This document shows, one piece after another, positions 43,698 to 53,362 of a stretch of 64,000 nt of DNA. The translations under genes and the position numbers were made by a program. Origin of the DNA: Sphingomonas horti (lineage in GTDB: Bacteria; Pseudomonadota; Alphaproteobacteria; Sphingomonadales; Sphingomonadaceae); assembly GCF_009753715.1 (NCBI RefSeq), contig NZ_WQMS01000006.1, positions 248,001-312,000 on the forward strand, read 5' to 3'. Numbering within the stretch: position 1 is the stretch's first letter; each line of letters starts with the position of its first letter. Below the pieces are notes generated by a model, which worked only from the letters and a program-made list of their open reading frames with translations, did no database searches and had not been told where the DNA came from.

Positions 43698-44440
43698 CGT
43701 CGCCGCAGATCGCGCTGGTGCGGATGCTGCTGGAAGGCGCCGAGCTGCCCGAGACCGGCCCGGTCGCCGCGCTCGCCCGAGCCCATCCGGCGCGCATTGC
43801 GAAGGCGCGCGCGCTGATCGCCGGCGGCCTCGACCCGCCCGGCAGCGCCGAAGCCGCACGCGCGCTGTTCGATCGGCTGGCAGTCGAGGCGCCGGAGGCA
43901 GGCGTCGCGCTCTATTCGCTCGGTGATCCGGCACTGCTCGAGGAGGCCACGGCCGAGCTGGTCGCCATGGTCCAGCGCTGGCATCCGCTCGACGGGCAGG
44001 ACGTGCTCGATTTCGGCTGCGGCATCGGGCGCGTCGCGCGGGCGATGACGGCGCGCGGCGCCAGAGTGGTCGGCCTCGACGTCTCGCCGGCGATGATTGC
44101 CGAGGCGCGAAGGCGCGGCGGCGACGTGCGTTACCTGATCGGCAGGGGACGCGGGCTCGATGGCGTCGCCGATGCGAGCGTCGACCTGATGCTGGCCGCC
44201 GACAGCTTTCCCTATCTGGTCGCCGCCGGACTGTTGGACGCGCATGTCGCCGAAGCGGCGCGGGCGCTCCGCCCCGGCGGCTCGCTGATCGTGTTCAACT
44301 GGTCCTATCGCGGCGACCTGGCGGCGGACACGGCGGAGGCGGCGCTGCTGGCGAATGCGCACGGGTTCGACCTGCTCCGCTCGGCCGAGCGACCGTTCGC
44401 GATCTGGGATGCGGCCGGTTTCCAGCTGGTGCGGCGATGA
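43694..44440 (+). CDS. SAM-dependent class I methyltransferase
   Basis: 248 residues. A helical N-terminal region of about 95 residues with no clear family, then DVLDFGCGIGRVARAM (residues 103-118, SAM motif I), RVVGLDVSPAMIAEARRR (motif II) and VAEAARALRPGGSLIVFNWSY. Probable O- or N-methylation of the operon's product. It shares ATGA overlaps with both neighbours. Confidence 0.88.
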   Translation: MTSPQIALVRMLLEGAELPETGPVAALARAHPARIAKARALIAGGLDPPGSAEAARALFDRLAVEAPEAGVALYSLGDPALLEEATAELVAMVQRWHPLDGQDVLDFGCGIGRVARAMTARGARVVGLDVSPAMIAEARRRGGDVRYLIGRGRGLDGVADASVDLMLAADSFPYLVAAGLLDAHVAEAARALRPGGSLIVFNWSYRGDLAADTAEAALLANAHGFDLLRSAERPFAIWDAAGFQLVRR

Positions 44441-45363
44441 CGCTGGGGGACGATGCGTGGGCGCTGTGGCGGAGCGATCCTCGCGCGACGCCGTTCCAGT
44501 CGCCGGCCTGGCTCAATGCCTGGGCCACGCATCTGGGCGGGCAGCAGGTTCACGTCATCGAAGTGCCCGGTCGCGCGCTCCTGCCGCTTTTCCTGTGGGA
44601 CGATCGGGGCACGCGCAAGCTGGTGCCCGCCGGCGCCGGGCACAGCGACTATTGCGACATGATCGGTGATCCGGACGCGGTGCCGGCCCTGCTGGACGCC
44701 GCTGCCGACGCACCGATCGCGTGGGACGAGCTCGTGCTGCCGGACCTGCGTCCCGATTCGCCGCTGCTGCGCCCGCCGCCGCCCGGCTGGATTGCCACGG
44801 ACGAACCGCACGAAATCTGTCCGGTGCTCGCGCTGCCGATGGGCAAATCGCTACGCGAGCTGCTCTCGAAAACGCAGCGGCGGAAGCTGGCGCATGACCG
44901 CCACCGTGCCGACGATCTTTCGGACCTCTCCGTGTCGCTCGCGACGGCAGCGGAGGTGCCGGACGCGGTCGAGGCCATGATTGCGCTGCATACGGCGCAA
45001 TGGAATGCGGCGGGCGAACGGGGGATGCTGGCGGATCCGCGCGTCCGGGCGTTTCACCACGCGGCGGCGCCCGCACTTGCGGAAGCGGGCCTGCTGCGCA
45101 TGGCGGTCATACGTCACGCGGGGCGCATCGTTGCGGCGCTGCTCGGCTTTCGCGATGCGGAGCGCTTCCATTCCTATATCGGCGGGATCGACCTGTCGGT
45201 TCCGAGGCAGAGCTTTGGTACGCTCGCCTTCGCCTGCCTGATCGAGACCGCGATCGCGGAAGGCGCGCGGGAGTTCCATTTCCTGCGCGGCGAAGAGCCG
45301 TACAAATATAGCTGGGACGCGGTGCCGGTCCGGACGATGCGGCGAACGCTGCGGCGCTGTTAG
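44437..45363 (+). CDS. FemAB/CelD-like GNAT acyltransferase
   Basis: 308 residues. Double-GNAT (BioF2/acetyltransf_6) type: FQSPAWLNAWATHLGG near the N-terminus, SKTQRRKLAHDRHRADDLSDLSVS, VIRHAGRIVAALLGFRDAERFHSYIGGIDLSVPRQSFGTLAFACLIETAIAEGAREFHFLRGEEPYKYSW. Probably transfers an acyl or aminoacyl group in the last step of the operon's pathway. No membrane segment. Starts with ATGA overlap; convergent with the PilZ gene (4 bases). Confidence 0.88.
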   Translation: MTLGDDAWALWRSDPRATPFQSPAWLNAWATHLGGQQVHVIEVPGRALLPLFLWDDRGTRKLVPAGAGHSDYCDMIGDPDAVPALLDAAADAPIAWDELVLPDLRPDSPLLRPPPPGWIATDEPHEICPVLALPMGKSLRELLSKTQRRKLAHDRHRADDLSDLSVSLATAAEVPDAVEAMIALHTAQWNAAGERGMLADPRVRAFHHAAAPALAEAGLLRMAVIRHAGRIVAALLGFRDAERFHSYIGGIDLSVPRQSFGTLAFACLIETAIAEGAREFHFLRGEEPYKYSWDAVPVRTMRRTLRRC

Positions 45364-45980
45364 GCGCGCGGCGCCTGGTCGAGCCAGAGCTGGAAGGCGC
45401 GCCAAGGCAGCGGCTTGTCGAATCGGATGCCGGAGACGTCGCCGCGGGACCAGCGAAGCTCTGCGTTGGTGGCGCCGATCCCATCGATCGAGGCGACGAT
45501 CGGCTCACCACGCTTGAGCGGCTGCTCGGGACGGCAGCTGAGGCCGCCGATCGCGATGTCGATGATGTCGCCGGCCACCGCATCGCCGTCGCGGCCAATC
45601 AGCCTGACGGTGCCGCGACGCACGAAGCGCGGCGCTCGCGGCCGGACGCGCAGCAGCGTGCCGCGCTCCTCGCGGAGCATCTGCTCGACGTTCACCGGCG
45701 CGTCGAATTCGATGCCGGCGCCAATGCCCTTGGCCCAGCGCACGACGCCGGTCATCTGCTTGTCGGAACGAAGTTCGACGTTAACCTGCTGGCCGACCGC
45801 CGGCGGATGCAGGCATTCGAACATCAGCCCGCCCGCGGACAGGTTGCGGACGACGCAGAGCTGGTCGATGCCGTCCCAGACGGTGCGGCCGACCCGCAGC
45901 ACGGAAATGTGGCGAGGCCCGACGCGGCGGTCGTCGAAATCGTCTTCCTGCGGGAAGGGGTGGGCAAAGGCGGCAGTCAC
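45360..45980 (-). CDS. PilZ-domain protein (two PilZ folds)
   Basis: 206 residues. Domain 1 has RRVGPRH (RxxxR) and NLSAGGLMFEC (NxSxxG), the c-di-GMP binding motifs. Domain 2 has RRGTVRLIGRDGDAVAGDIIDIAIGGLSCRP, in which Ser of the DxSxxG motif is Ala, so it may not bind. Likely effector for signals from cyclic-di-GMP enzymes such as the GGDEF-EAL protein 11 kb away. ATG 45980. Confidence 0.9.
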   Translation of the reverse strand: MTAAFAHPFPQEDDFDDRRVGPRHISVLRVGRTVWDGIDQLCVVRNLSAGGLMFECLHPPAVGQQVNVELRSDKQMTGVVRWAKGIGAGIEFDAPVNVEQMLREERGTLLRVRPRAPRFVRRGTVRLIGRDGDAVAGDIIDIAIGGLSCRPEQPLKRGEPIVASIDGIGATNAELRWSRGDVSGIRFDKPLPWRAFQLWLDQAPRA

Positions 45981-46047
45981 AGCGGAGTCGCTAGGCCGAA
46001 TCGCTTAAAAATCCGCTTAATCGCCGGGCAGTAATCATGCCGGGTCC

Positions 46048-46072
46048 GGAACTGTCCCTCGCCGCTCGCGTT
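46048..46072 (+). promoter_or_regulatory. Candidate EcfG-type promoter for tamA-tamB
   Basis: Exact GGAAC-N16-CGTT (GGAAC 46048-46052, CGTT 46069-46072). A transcript from here would start near 46080 and include AAAAGGGG, the ribosome site for TTG 46095. Confidence 0.55.
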
Positions 46073-46094
46073 GCCCCGCGAAAAGGGGTTTCGG

Positions 46095-48131
46095 TTGAAG
46101 GCGATCTGGATTGTCGCGGCGGTGATGGCGTGGGCGCCGGGAGGAGCGGCGCGCGCGCAGCCGCAGCTGCAGCAAGCGCCGCCGCCCGATGCCGCGATCG
46201 TGCCCGATGCCGAGTTCGAGGCGGCGCTGCCCAAGGTGGGCGACGATTTGAAGGCTCCGCTGGCGCCACTCCAGTCGTTCGACACCCCTGCGCCACCGCC
46301 CCCCGACCCGGCGCTCAGTGAGCCGCTGCCCCCGCTCGCCACCTTCGACGTGACGACGCCGACCGAGCCGGCCAAGGCGGAAGCGGTCGAGAATGCCGCC
46401 ACGGTGCGATACCGCGTCGTCGTGGAAGGCCTCGACCAAGTCGGTCTCGAAGGACGGTTCCGCTCCCTGTCGGCGCTGGACAAGGGCGACGGCCAGGCCG
46501 CGAACGGCGCAGTGGTGACGGCGCGCGCGCGCGAGGACGAGCGGCTTGCGGCGACGATCCTCCATTCCGAGGGCTATTACGACGCGGTCGTCACGTCGTC
46601 TGTCGCACCGGTGCCGGACCAGCCGAACAGCGTCACCGCGACCATCAGCGCCGTGCCGGGGCCGCGCTACGCGTTCGGCGCGATCGCGATCACCGGCCCG
46701 GCGACGGTGCCGCCCGGCATTGCGCGCGAGGCGCTGAAGCTGAAGTCCGGCGATCCGATCATCGCCGCAGATGTCGAGGCAGCCGAGGCGAACGTGCGGC
46801 TGCGCCTGCCGCAGCAGGGCTATCCGTTCGTCGATCTGGGCGAGCGCGACGTGCTGCTCGATCCGGCGACGCATCTGGGAGACTATACGCTGCCGGTCGA
46901 TCCCGGCGCGCGCAGCAGTTTCGGCGGGTTCCGAACAGAAGGCGATCTCGCCTTCGACGCTGGGCATGTGGCCGTGTTGTCGCGGTTCCGGCGCGGCGAA
47001 CTGTACGACAGCCGCAAGGTCGACGATCTGCGCGAGGCGATGGTCGCGACCGGGCTGTTCTCCAGCGTCGCGGTCGAGCCGATCGCAACCGGCGAGCCGG
47101 GGCCGGACGGCACCGAGCTGGTGGACCTGCGCGTGATCCAGCAGGCGGGGCCGCCGCGCACGCTCGCCGCGCAGGCCGGCTATGCGACCGGGCAGGGCTT
47201 CACGCTCAGAGGTAGCTGGACCCACCGCAATCTGTTCCCGCCGGAAGGCGCGCTGATCGTCGCCGGCGTCGCGGGCACGCAGGAGCAGGGCGCGTCGGTG
47301 ACGTTCCGGCGCTCGAACGCGGGCAAACGCGACCGCACGGTGAACCTGGCGCTCAGCGCCTCGCACCAGGATTACAAGGCGTTCGAGGCCTATACCGCGT
47401 CCCTGATCGGCAGCATCGCGCGCCAGTCGACGCCGATCTGGCAGAAGGTCTGGACCTGGAGCTACGGGTTCGAGCTGGTCACGACCGACGAGAAGCGGGC
47501 CGACCCCACCCGCCGGCGCGACGACGGCACCTATTTCATCGCCGCGCTGCCGGCCCAGATCGGCTATGACCGGTCGAACAACCTGCTCGACCCGACCAAG
47601 GGCTTCCGCCTTGCGGCGCGGGTCAGTCCCGAAGTGTCGCAGCGCGCGAAGGGCGCGTTCGACCAATATGTCCGCGCTCAAGTGGACGGCAGCGTCTATT
47701 ATCCGGCCAGCGACAGCCTGACGATCGCCGCGCGGGTGCGGCTGGGCTCGATCGTCGGCGCAGCCCGCGACCGGATCGCGCCGTCGCGGCGGCTCTATGC
47801 CGGCGGTGGTGGCTCGGTGCGCGGCTTCGGCTATCAGGAGCTCGGTCCGCGCGACGCGAACAACGATCCGCTGGGCGGGCGCAGCCTGAACGAGTTCGCG
47901 GTGGAGGCGCGCTATCGCTTCGGCAATTACGGCATCGTGCCGTTCATCGACGCCGGGCAGGTCTATCAGAGCAGTACGCCCAAGTTCAGCGACATGCGCT
48001 TTGGAGTCGGCATCGGCGGGCGGCTCTACACCAATTTCGGGCCGATCCGCGTCGACATCGCGACGCCGCTCGACCGCCGCAAAGGCGAGGCGCGCTTCAC
48101 TGCCTATGTCTCGATCGGGCAGGCCTTCTGA
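46095..48131 (+). CDS. tamA: Translocation and assembly module protein TamA
   Basis: Outer-membrane Omp85-family barrel, 678 residues. A signal peptide (LKAIWIVAAVMAWAPGGAARA), a Pro-rich lead, POTRA-type domains (VRYRVVVEGLDQVGLEGRFRSLS; YAFGAIAITGPATVPPGIAREALKLKSGDPI; FRRGELYDSRKVDDLREAMVATGLF), then the barrel with LYAGGGGSVRGFGYQELGPRD, the G-x-x-x-x-R-G-F/Y signature, and a terminal Phe. The start TTG 46095 has AAAAGGGG 7 bases upstream; a TTG at 46071 lacks one. Its stop overlaps the tamB ATG (TGATG). Confidence 0.93.
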   Translation: MKAIWIVAAVMAWAPGGAARAQPQLQQAPPPDAAIVPDAEFEAALPKVGDDLKAPLAPLQSFDTPAPPPPDPALSEPLPPLATFDVTTPTEPAKAEAVENAATVRYRVVVEGLDQVGLEGRFRSLSALDKGDGQAANGAVVTARAREDERLAATILHSEGYYDAVVTSSVAPVPDQPNSVTATISAVPGPRYAFGAIAITGPATVPPGIAREALKLKSGDPIIAADVEAAEANVRLRLPQQGYPFVDLGERDVLLDPATHLGDYTLPVDPGARSSFGGFRTEGDLAFDAGHVAVLSRFRRGELYDSRKVDDLREAMVATGLFSSVAVEPIATGEPGPDGTELVDLRVIQQAGPPRTLAAQAGYATGQGFTLRGSWTHRNLFPPEGALIVAGVAGTQEQGASVTFRRSNAGKRDRTVNLALSASHQDYKAFEAYTASLIGSIARQSTPIWQKVWTWSYGFELVTTDEKRADPTRRRDDGTYFIAALPAQIGYDRSNNLLDPTKGFRLAARVSPEVSQRAKGAFDQYVRAQVDGSVYYPASDSLTIAARVRLGSIVGAARDRIAPSRRLYAGGGGSVRGFGYQELGPRDANNDPLGGRSLNEFAVEARYRFGNYGIVPFIDAGQVYQSSTPKFSDMRFGVGIGGRLYTNFGPIRVDIATPLDRRKGEARFTAYVSIGQAF

Positions 48132-51100
48132 TGACCGCGCGGCGGATCGCGATCTGGGCGGGCGGCATCGTCGCCGGGCTTCTGCTGGTGCTCGCGGTCG
48201 TGCTGGTCGGGTTGAACACCGATCCGGGCCGCCGCTTCATCGCCGACCGGGCCGCGGGTTTCACAACCGCATCGGGGCTACGTTTTCAGGTCGGCCGGAT
48301 CGAGGGTTCGATCTACGGCAAGATGGTGCTGCGCGACGTGCGGGTCAGCGACACCAAAGGCGTGTTCGCGACGGCGCCACGCATCGCGATCGACTGGCGG
48401 CCCTTCGCCTATCTCGGCAACCATATCGATATCCGATCGGCGGCCGCGCCGCTGATCACCCTTTGGCGGATGCCGGCGCTGAAGCCGGTGCCGAGCCAGC
48501 CGAACGCGCCGATCCTGCCGGACATCGACATCGATATCGGCCGGCTGAAGGTCGACCGGCTGGTGCTGCAGCCGCCGGTCTCGGGTGAGCGCCGCATCGT
48601 CACGGTCCAAGGCAGCGTGAAGATCGCAGACCGCCGCGCGCAGGTCCGCGCCGACGCGGCGGTGCTGGGCGGTGGCGACCGGCTGAAGCTGGTGTTGGAC
48701 GCCGTCCCCGACGACAACCGGCTGGCGATCGAGGCGCGGCTGGATGCCCCGGCCGGCGGCGTAATCGCCCGCACGGCCGGGCTCACGGTACCGCTACAGG
48801 CGCAGATCGGCGGTACGGGCAGCTGGCAGGCATGGAGGGGGCGGCTGACGGCAACGCTTGGCGGCCAGTCGCTCGCCGACCTGGCGCTGACCGCGCGCAA
48901 CGGCACCTTCGCGCTCAAGGGGCCGGCCCATCCCGGCCTGGTCGTGCCCGCCGCCGCGCGCATCACGGCGCCGGCGCTGGAGGTCGACCTGACCGCCGCG
49001 CTGGACAAGCGCATCGCCAACACGAAGCTGGCGCTCCGCTCCGACGCGCTGGCGGTCGACGCGGCCGGCGAAGTGGACCTGGCACACAGCCGGTTCGGCG
49101 CGTTCCGCGTCGACGCGCGGCTGATCCGCCCGGCCTCGATCGCCCCGAACCTCAGCGGCCGTGACGTCCGGCTGCAGATGATCCTTGACGGGCCGTTTGC
49201 GCGGCCTGCCGTCGACTACCGGCTGAGCGCGGCCGCGATCGGCTTCAACAACACCGTCGTCGAGCGGCTGTTCGCGCAAGGACGGGCGCGCGTGAACAGC
49301 GATCGCATCCTGATCCCGGTTTCAGCGCGGGCGGCGCGGGTGACCGGGCTCAGCGCCAGTGTCGGCGGGCTGCTCACAAACGTGACGATTAACGGCCAAC
49401 TCGCGATCAGCGGCGACACGATCCTGTCCGACAACCTTCGCATCCGGTCGCCGCAGATAGACGCTACCGCAGTGGTCGTCGCCGACTTGTCGAGCGGCAC
49501 CTACCGCGCCGGGCTGAAAGGCCGCGTCAATAACTACCTGGTGCAGGGCGTCGGCATCATCGGGCTCACGACCGACGTGAACCTGGTGACGACGCCCAAG
49601 GGTTTCGCGCTGACGGGGCGGTTCGCCGCGGAGACGGTGCGGATCGACAATGGCAGCGTCCGCAACCTGCTCGGCGGGCACACGATCGTCACCGGTCGGC
49701 TGGCCTATGGCGATGGCGGCGTGGTGCGGATCACGCGGCTGCGGCTCGCCGCGCCGAAGCTGAAGATCAGCGACGGCGGCGGCACCTATCGCCCGGACGG
49801 CCGCATCGATTTCCGGGCGACGGGCGTGTCGGACCAATATGGCCCGCTGACCGTGTTCGTCACCGGCACCACCGCGCGCCCGCAGATCCGCATCCGCGCG
49901 TCGCGACCGAACATCGGCGTGCCGCTGACCGATGTCGACGCGCAGATCCGCTCGACCGGCAACGGCTATGCGATCACCGCGACGGGCGGCTCGCCCTATG
50001 GTCCGTTCTCGGCCGACCTGTTCGTCGCTACGGGCGGCGGCGGACCGCTGGCGGTCGATATCCGCCGCGCGCATTTTGCCGGCATCGACTTCAAGGGACG
50101 GGTGACGCAGACCCGCGCCGGGCCGTTCGCGGGCCAGCTGAGCCTTGCCGGCTCCGGCTTTACCGGCACCGTGCGCCTGGGCGCGCAGGGCAGCGTGCAA
50201 ACGGCGCAGGTCTCCGCCCGCGCGGTCGAGGCGACGATCCCGGCCGAGCCGCCGATCCGGATCGGCCGCGCCACCGTCGAGGCGCGACTGGTGCTTTACG
50301 CATCGGCGCCGCTGGTCGTCGCGGACATTCAGGCAGCCGGAGTCCGCCAGGGCCAGATGGTCGTGCAGACCGCGCGCGCCCGTATCAACTACCAGGGTGG
50401 GCGCGGCACTGCCGAGCTGGCCGCGAAGGGCCGCAGCGGCGCGAGCTTCGAGGTCGCGGCCAGAGCCGACCTGTCGCCGGGCCTGTACCGCGTCGCGGCG
50501 CGAGGCACCGTCAACAGCATCGCCTTCCACCTTGCCCGGCCGGCGGTGATCCGGGCCGAGGGTGGCGGTTATGCGCTGGAGCCGGCGACCATCGTGCTGC
50601 CGCAGGGCGAGGTGCGGCTGACCGGCCGCTACGGCCCGGGCGTGGAGCTGCGTGCCCGGTTCGACGGTCTCGACCTGTCGGTGCTGAACGCCTTTGCGGC
50701 GGGCGCCGGGGTCGGCGGCAAGGCCACCGGCAGCCTCGACTTCGCGCAAACGGGGAGCGCCTTCCCGCGCGCCGACCTGCGTCTCGCGGTCGACAATTTC
50801 ACGCGCTCGGGCGCAGCGGCGGTGTCGGAGCCGGTCGACATCGCGCTGCTCGGCACGCTCAGGCCCGAGGGCGGCGCTCTGAGCGCGGTGATCCGTCGCG
50901 GCGGCCAGGCGATCGGGCGGCTGCAGGCGCGGCTCCAGCCCGTCGCCGCGGGAGCGAGCTGGACCAGCCGACTGTTCGCGGCCCCGCTGTCCGGCGGCAT
51001 CCGCTACAACGGCCCGGCAAGCGTGCTCTGGTCGCTGACCGGCATCGCCGACCAGCAGCTGAGCGGCCCGATCGGCGTCGCCGCCGACTTCTCGGGCCGG

Positions 51101-52273
51101 CTCGACCAGCCGCAGCTGACCGGCGTGATCCGCGCCAACGCGCTCGGCTACACCAACGAGACCTATGGCACCCGCATCCGCAACATCCGCCTTTCCGGCC
51201 GCTTCACCAACGACCGGCTGGAGATCAGCGAGTTCACAGGCCAAGCCGGCGAGGGGACAATCTCTGCGCGCGGCTCGGTCGGCCTGTCCTCGGCCGCGGG
51301 CTATCCGATCGACGTCAGCGCAACGCTGGACCATGCACGGCTCGCCCGCTCCGACGCGCTGGGCGCCACCGCAACCGGCACCCTCCGGCTGACCAACAGC
51401 AAGGCGGCCGGCGCGACGATCGCCGGCGACCTTCGGCTGCCCGAGGTCCGCTACCAGATCGTCCGCCAGGGCGCGGCCGAGGTCGCGGTGCTGGAAGGGG
51501 TCCGCCGCAAGGGCGCGCCGCCGCCTTCTACCGAGCCCGACGAGCCGCCGCCGTTGCCGGGCCTGTTCAAGCTCGACCTTAGGTTGCGGGCCGACAACCA
51601 GATCTTCGTCTCCGGCATGGGCCTCGAATCCGAATGGGCGGCGGACCTGCGCGTGGCCGGCACCAGCGCGGCGCCACGCCTGGTCGGACGGCTGGACGTG
51701 GTGCGCGGCACCTACAGCTTCGCCGGCCGCCGTTTCGACCTCGACAACAGCAGCCACATCAATTTCGAGGGCGGCACCAATCCGGCGCTCGATATCCGCG
51801 CCACCGGCGACGTGTCGGGCACCGAGATCACGATCGTGATCGGCGGCCGCGCGCAGAACCCGCAGATCAGCTTCAGCTCGACGCCGCAGCTGCCGCAGGA
51901 CGAGCTTTTGTCGCGCGCATTGTTCGGTGAATCGATCTCCAGCATCTCGGCGATCCAGGCAGTGCAGCTTGCCGCGGCGCTGAACAGCTTGCGCGGCTCG
52001 GGCGGCGGCCTCAACCCGCTCGGCAAGCTGCGTTCCGTCGCGGGCATCGACCGGCTGCGCATCCTGGGTGCCGACGAGACCACCGGCCGCGGCACTGCGG
52101 TCGCCGCCGGTACCTACATCTCCAACCGCATCTATGTGGAGATCATCACCGACGCGCGCGGCTTCACCGCCACCCAGATCAACATTGCGCTGTCGAAGGC
52201 GCTCAGCATCCTGTCGCAGACCAGCTCCTTCTCGGGAACCAGCGTGGAGCTCAGGTACCGGAAGGACTATTGA
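48131..52273 (+). CDS. tamB: Translocation and assembly module protein TamB
   Basis: AsmA-like lipid-transfer/assembly protein of 1380 residues. An N-terminal membrane anchor (IWAGGIVAGLLLVLAVVLVGLNTDPGRRFIADRAAGF), then a long beta-rich groove-like repeat region, and a C-terminal DUF490 domain (GTYSFAGRRFDLDNSSHINFEGGTNPALDIRATGDVSGTEITIVIGGRAQNPQISFSSTPQLPQDELLSRALFG) ending FSGTSVELRYRKDY. It overlaps the tamA stop by one base, so the two are coupled. Probably in phospholipid or barrel traffic to the outer membrane. Confidence 0.95.
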   Translation: MTARRIAIWAGGIVAGLLLVLAVVLVGLNTDPGRRFIADRAAGFTTASGLRFQVGRIEGSIYGKMVLRDVRVSDTKGVFATAPRIAIDWRPFAYLGNHIDIRSAAAPLITLWRMPALKPVPSQPNAPILPDIDIDIGRLKVDRLVLQPPVSGERRIVTVQGSVKIADRRAQVRADAAVLGGGDRLKLVLDAVPDDNRLAIEARLDAPAGGVIARTAGLTVPLQAQIGGTGSWQAWRGRLTATLGGQSLADLALTARNGTFALKGPAHPGLVVPAAARITAPALEVDLTAALDKRIANTKLALRSDALAVDAAGEVDLAHSRFGAFRVDARLIRPASIAPNLSGRDVRLQMILDGPFARPAVDYRLSAAAIGFNNTVVERLFAQGRARVNSDRILIPVSARAARVTGLSASVGGLLTNVTINGQLAISGDTILSDNLRIRSPQIDATAVVVADLSSGTYRAGLKGRVNNYLVQGVGIIGLTTDVNLVTTPKGFALTGRFAAETVRIDNGSVRNLLGGHTIVTGRLAYGDGGVVRITRLRLAAPKLKISDGGGTYRPDGRIDFRATGVSDQYGPLTVFVTGTTARPQIRIRASRPNIGVPLTDVDAQIRSTGNGYAITATGGSPYGPFSADLFVATGGGGPLAVDIRRAHFAGIDFKGRVTQTRAGPFAGQLSLAGSGFTGTVRLGAQGSVQTAQVSARAVEATIPAEPPIRIGRATVEARLVLYASAPLVVADIQAAGVRQGQMVVQTARARINYQGGRGTAELAAKGRSGASFEVAARADLSPGLYRVAARGTVNSIAFHLARPAVIRAEGGGYALEPATIVLPQGEVRLTGRYGPGVELRARFDGLDLSVLNAFAAGAGVGGKATGSLDFAQTGSAFPRADLRLAVDNFTRSGAAAVSEPVDIALLGTLRPEGGALSAVIRRGGQAIGRLQARLQPVAAGASWTSRLFAAPLSGGIRYNGPASVLWSLTGIADQQLSGPIGVAADFSGRLDQPQLTGVIRANALGYTNETYGTRIRNIRLSGRFTNDRLEISEFTGQAGEGTISARGSVGLSSAAGYPIDVSATLDHARLARSDALGATATGTLRLTNSKAAGATIAGDLRLPEVRYQIVRQGAAEVAVLEGVRRKGAPPPSTEPDEPPPLPGLFKLDLRLRADNQIFVSGMGLESEWAADLRVAGTSAAPRLVGRLDVVRGTYSFAGRRFDLDNSSHINFEGGTNPALDIRATGDVSGTEITIVIGGRAQNPQISFSSTPQLPQDELLSRALFGESISSISAIQAVQLAAALNSLRGSGGGLNPLGKLRSVAGIDRLRILGADETTGRGTAVAAGTYISNRIYVEIITDARGFTATQINIALSKALSILSQTSSFSGTSVELRYRKDY

Positions 52274-52291
52274 CCCGTTACGTCGGGACGC

Positions 52292-53362
52292 TCAGCGGCG
52301 CCACCGCCAGACGCCGTCGCGCTCCTCGCGGCCGGCCCGGCCGCGGCGTTCCAGCCAGCGCAAATGCGCGAGCGTCTCGCCGGTCGCCATGCCGAGCAAT
52401 TTGTCGTCGATCGTGCGCGCGAACATCACGCCGAAACAGTCGACCGCGCGGCGCGGCGCCTCGGCCAGCCGGTCCTCGAGCCGGGCGAGCTGCTTCTCGT
52501 GGCCCTCAACCAGCGCATCCAGCCGCGCATGGAGGCCGGTGAAGGGTGAGCCGTGGGCGGGCAGCACCAGCAGGTCGCCCGGCAGCTCGGCGCGAAAGCG
52601 GGCGAGGCTGTCCAGCCATTCGCCGAGCGGATCGCCGTCCGGTTCCAGCGTGGTCAGCGAGACGTTGGAGCTGATCCGCGGCAGTACCTGGTCGCCCGCG
52701 ATCATCACGCGGCGCGCCGGATCGACCAGGCAGAGATGCTCGGGCGAATGGCCGCTGCCGACGATCGTGTCGAACGCGCCCAATCGGTCGCCCGCCTGCA
52801 CCCGTACATAGCCGTCAGGCAGTTTGTGGACCGCGCGGGCGAACATGCTCCAGCCGCGCGCCGTGGCGGCGGCGATCTGCTCGCCCGACCAGCCGGCGCC
52901 GCGCCACATCGCGACCACGTCCTCAGGCGGCTCCGGCCGAGCGTCGGCGACGAGCAGCCGCGCGGTCAGATATTCGCCGCGCGTCATCCACAGCCGCACG
53001 CCGAACTTGCGCGTCAGCCAGCCCGCGAGGCCGAGATGGTCGGGGTGCATGTGCGTGACGATCACGCGCGTGACCGTGCGCCCGGCCAGCGGGCCGGCGA
53101 AGATCGCACGCCAGGCGTCCTTGCACGCATCGCGCGGCAGGCCGGTGTCGACGATCGCGACCCCGCCGTCTTCCTCGACGGTCCAGACGTTGATGTGCCT
53201 GAGCGCCCCCGGCACCGGCAGCCGCGCCCAGTGCACGCCCGGCGCCACCTCGATCAGCTCGCCAGGTTCCGGCGCCCGCTCGCCGAACGGGTAGTGCAGG
53301 CCCTTGTGGCTAGTCGGGCTGGCGTGGTGATCCGCCAGCGTTGCGTCCGGCGTGCGGCTCAC
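52292..53362 (-). CDS. Metallo-beta-lactamase-fold hydrolase
   Basis: 356 residues. HMHPDHLGLAGWL is the metal motif (HxHxDH), with IVGSGHSPEHLCLVD and LPAHGSPF supplying further ligands. The N-terminus ...LHYPFGERAPEPGELIEVAPGVHWARLPVPGALRHINVWTVEED and the helical C-terminal part fit hydroxyacylglutathione hydrolase-like/MBL proteins with an HTH-like tail. The start is GTG 53362, overlapping the TrcR-like gene's TGA as GTGA. Substrate unknown. Confidence 0.88.
   Translation of the reverse strand: MSRTPDATLADHHASPTSHKGLHYPFGERAPEPGELIEVAPGVHWARLPVPGALRHINVWTVEEDGGVAIVDTGLPRDACKDAWRAIFAGPLAGRTVTRVIVTHMHPDHLGLAGWLTRKFGVRLWMTRGEYLTARLLVADARPEPPEDVVAMWRGAGWSGEQIAAATARGWSMFARAVHKLPDGYVRVQAGDRLGAFDTIVGSGHSPEHLCLVDPARRVMIAGDQVLPRISSNVSLTTLEPDGDPLGEWLDSLARFRAELPGDLLVLPAHGSPFTGLHARLDALVEGHEKQLARLEDRLAEAPRRAVDCFGVMFARTIDDKLLGMATGETLAHLRWLERRGRAGREERDGVWRWRR

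Noticed and set aside
49322-51757. 811-residue minus-strand open frame inside tamB
   Set aside because: Arg/Ala-rich antisense shadow of a GC-rich gene; tamB has an intact domain order on the plus strand.
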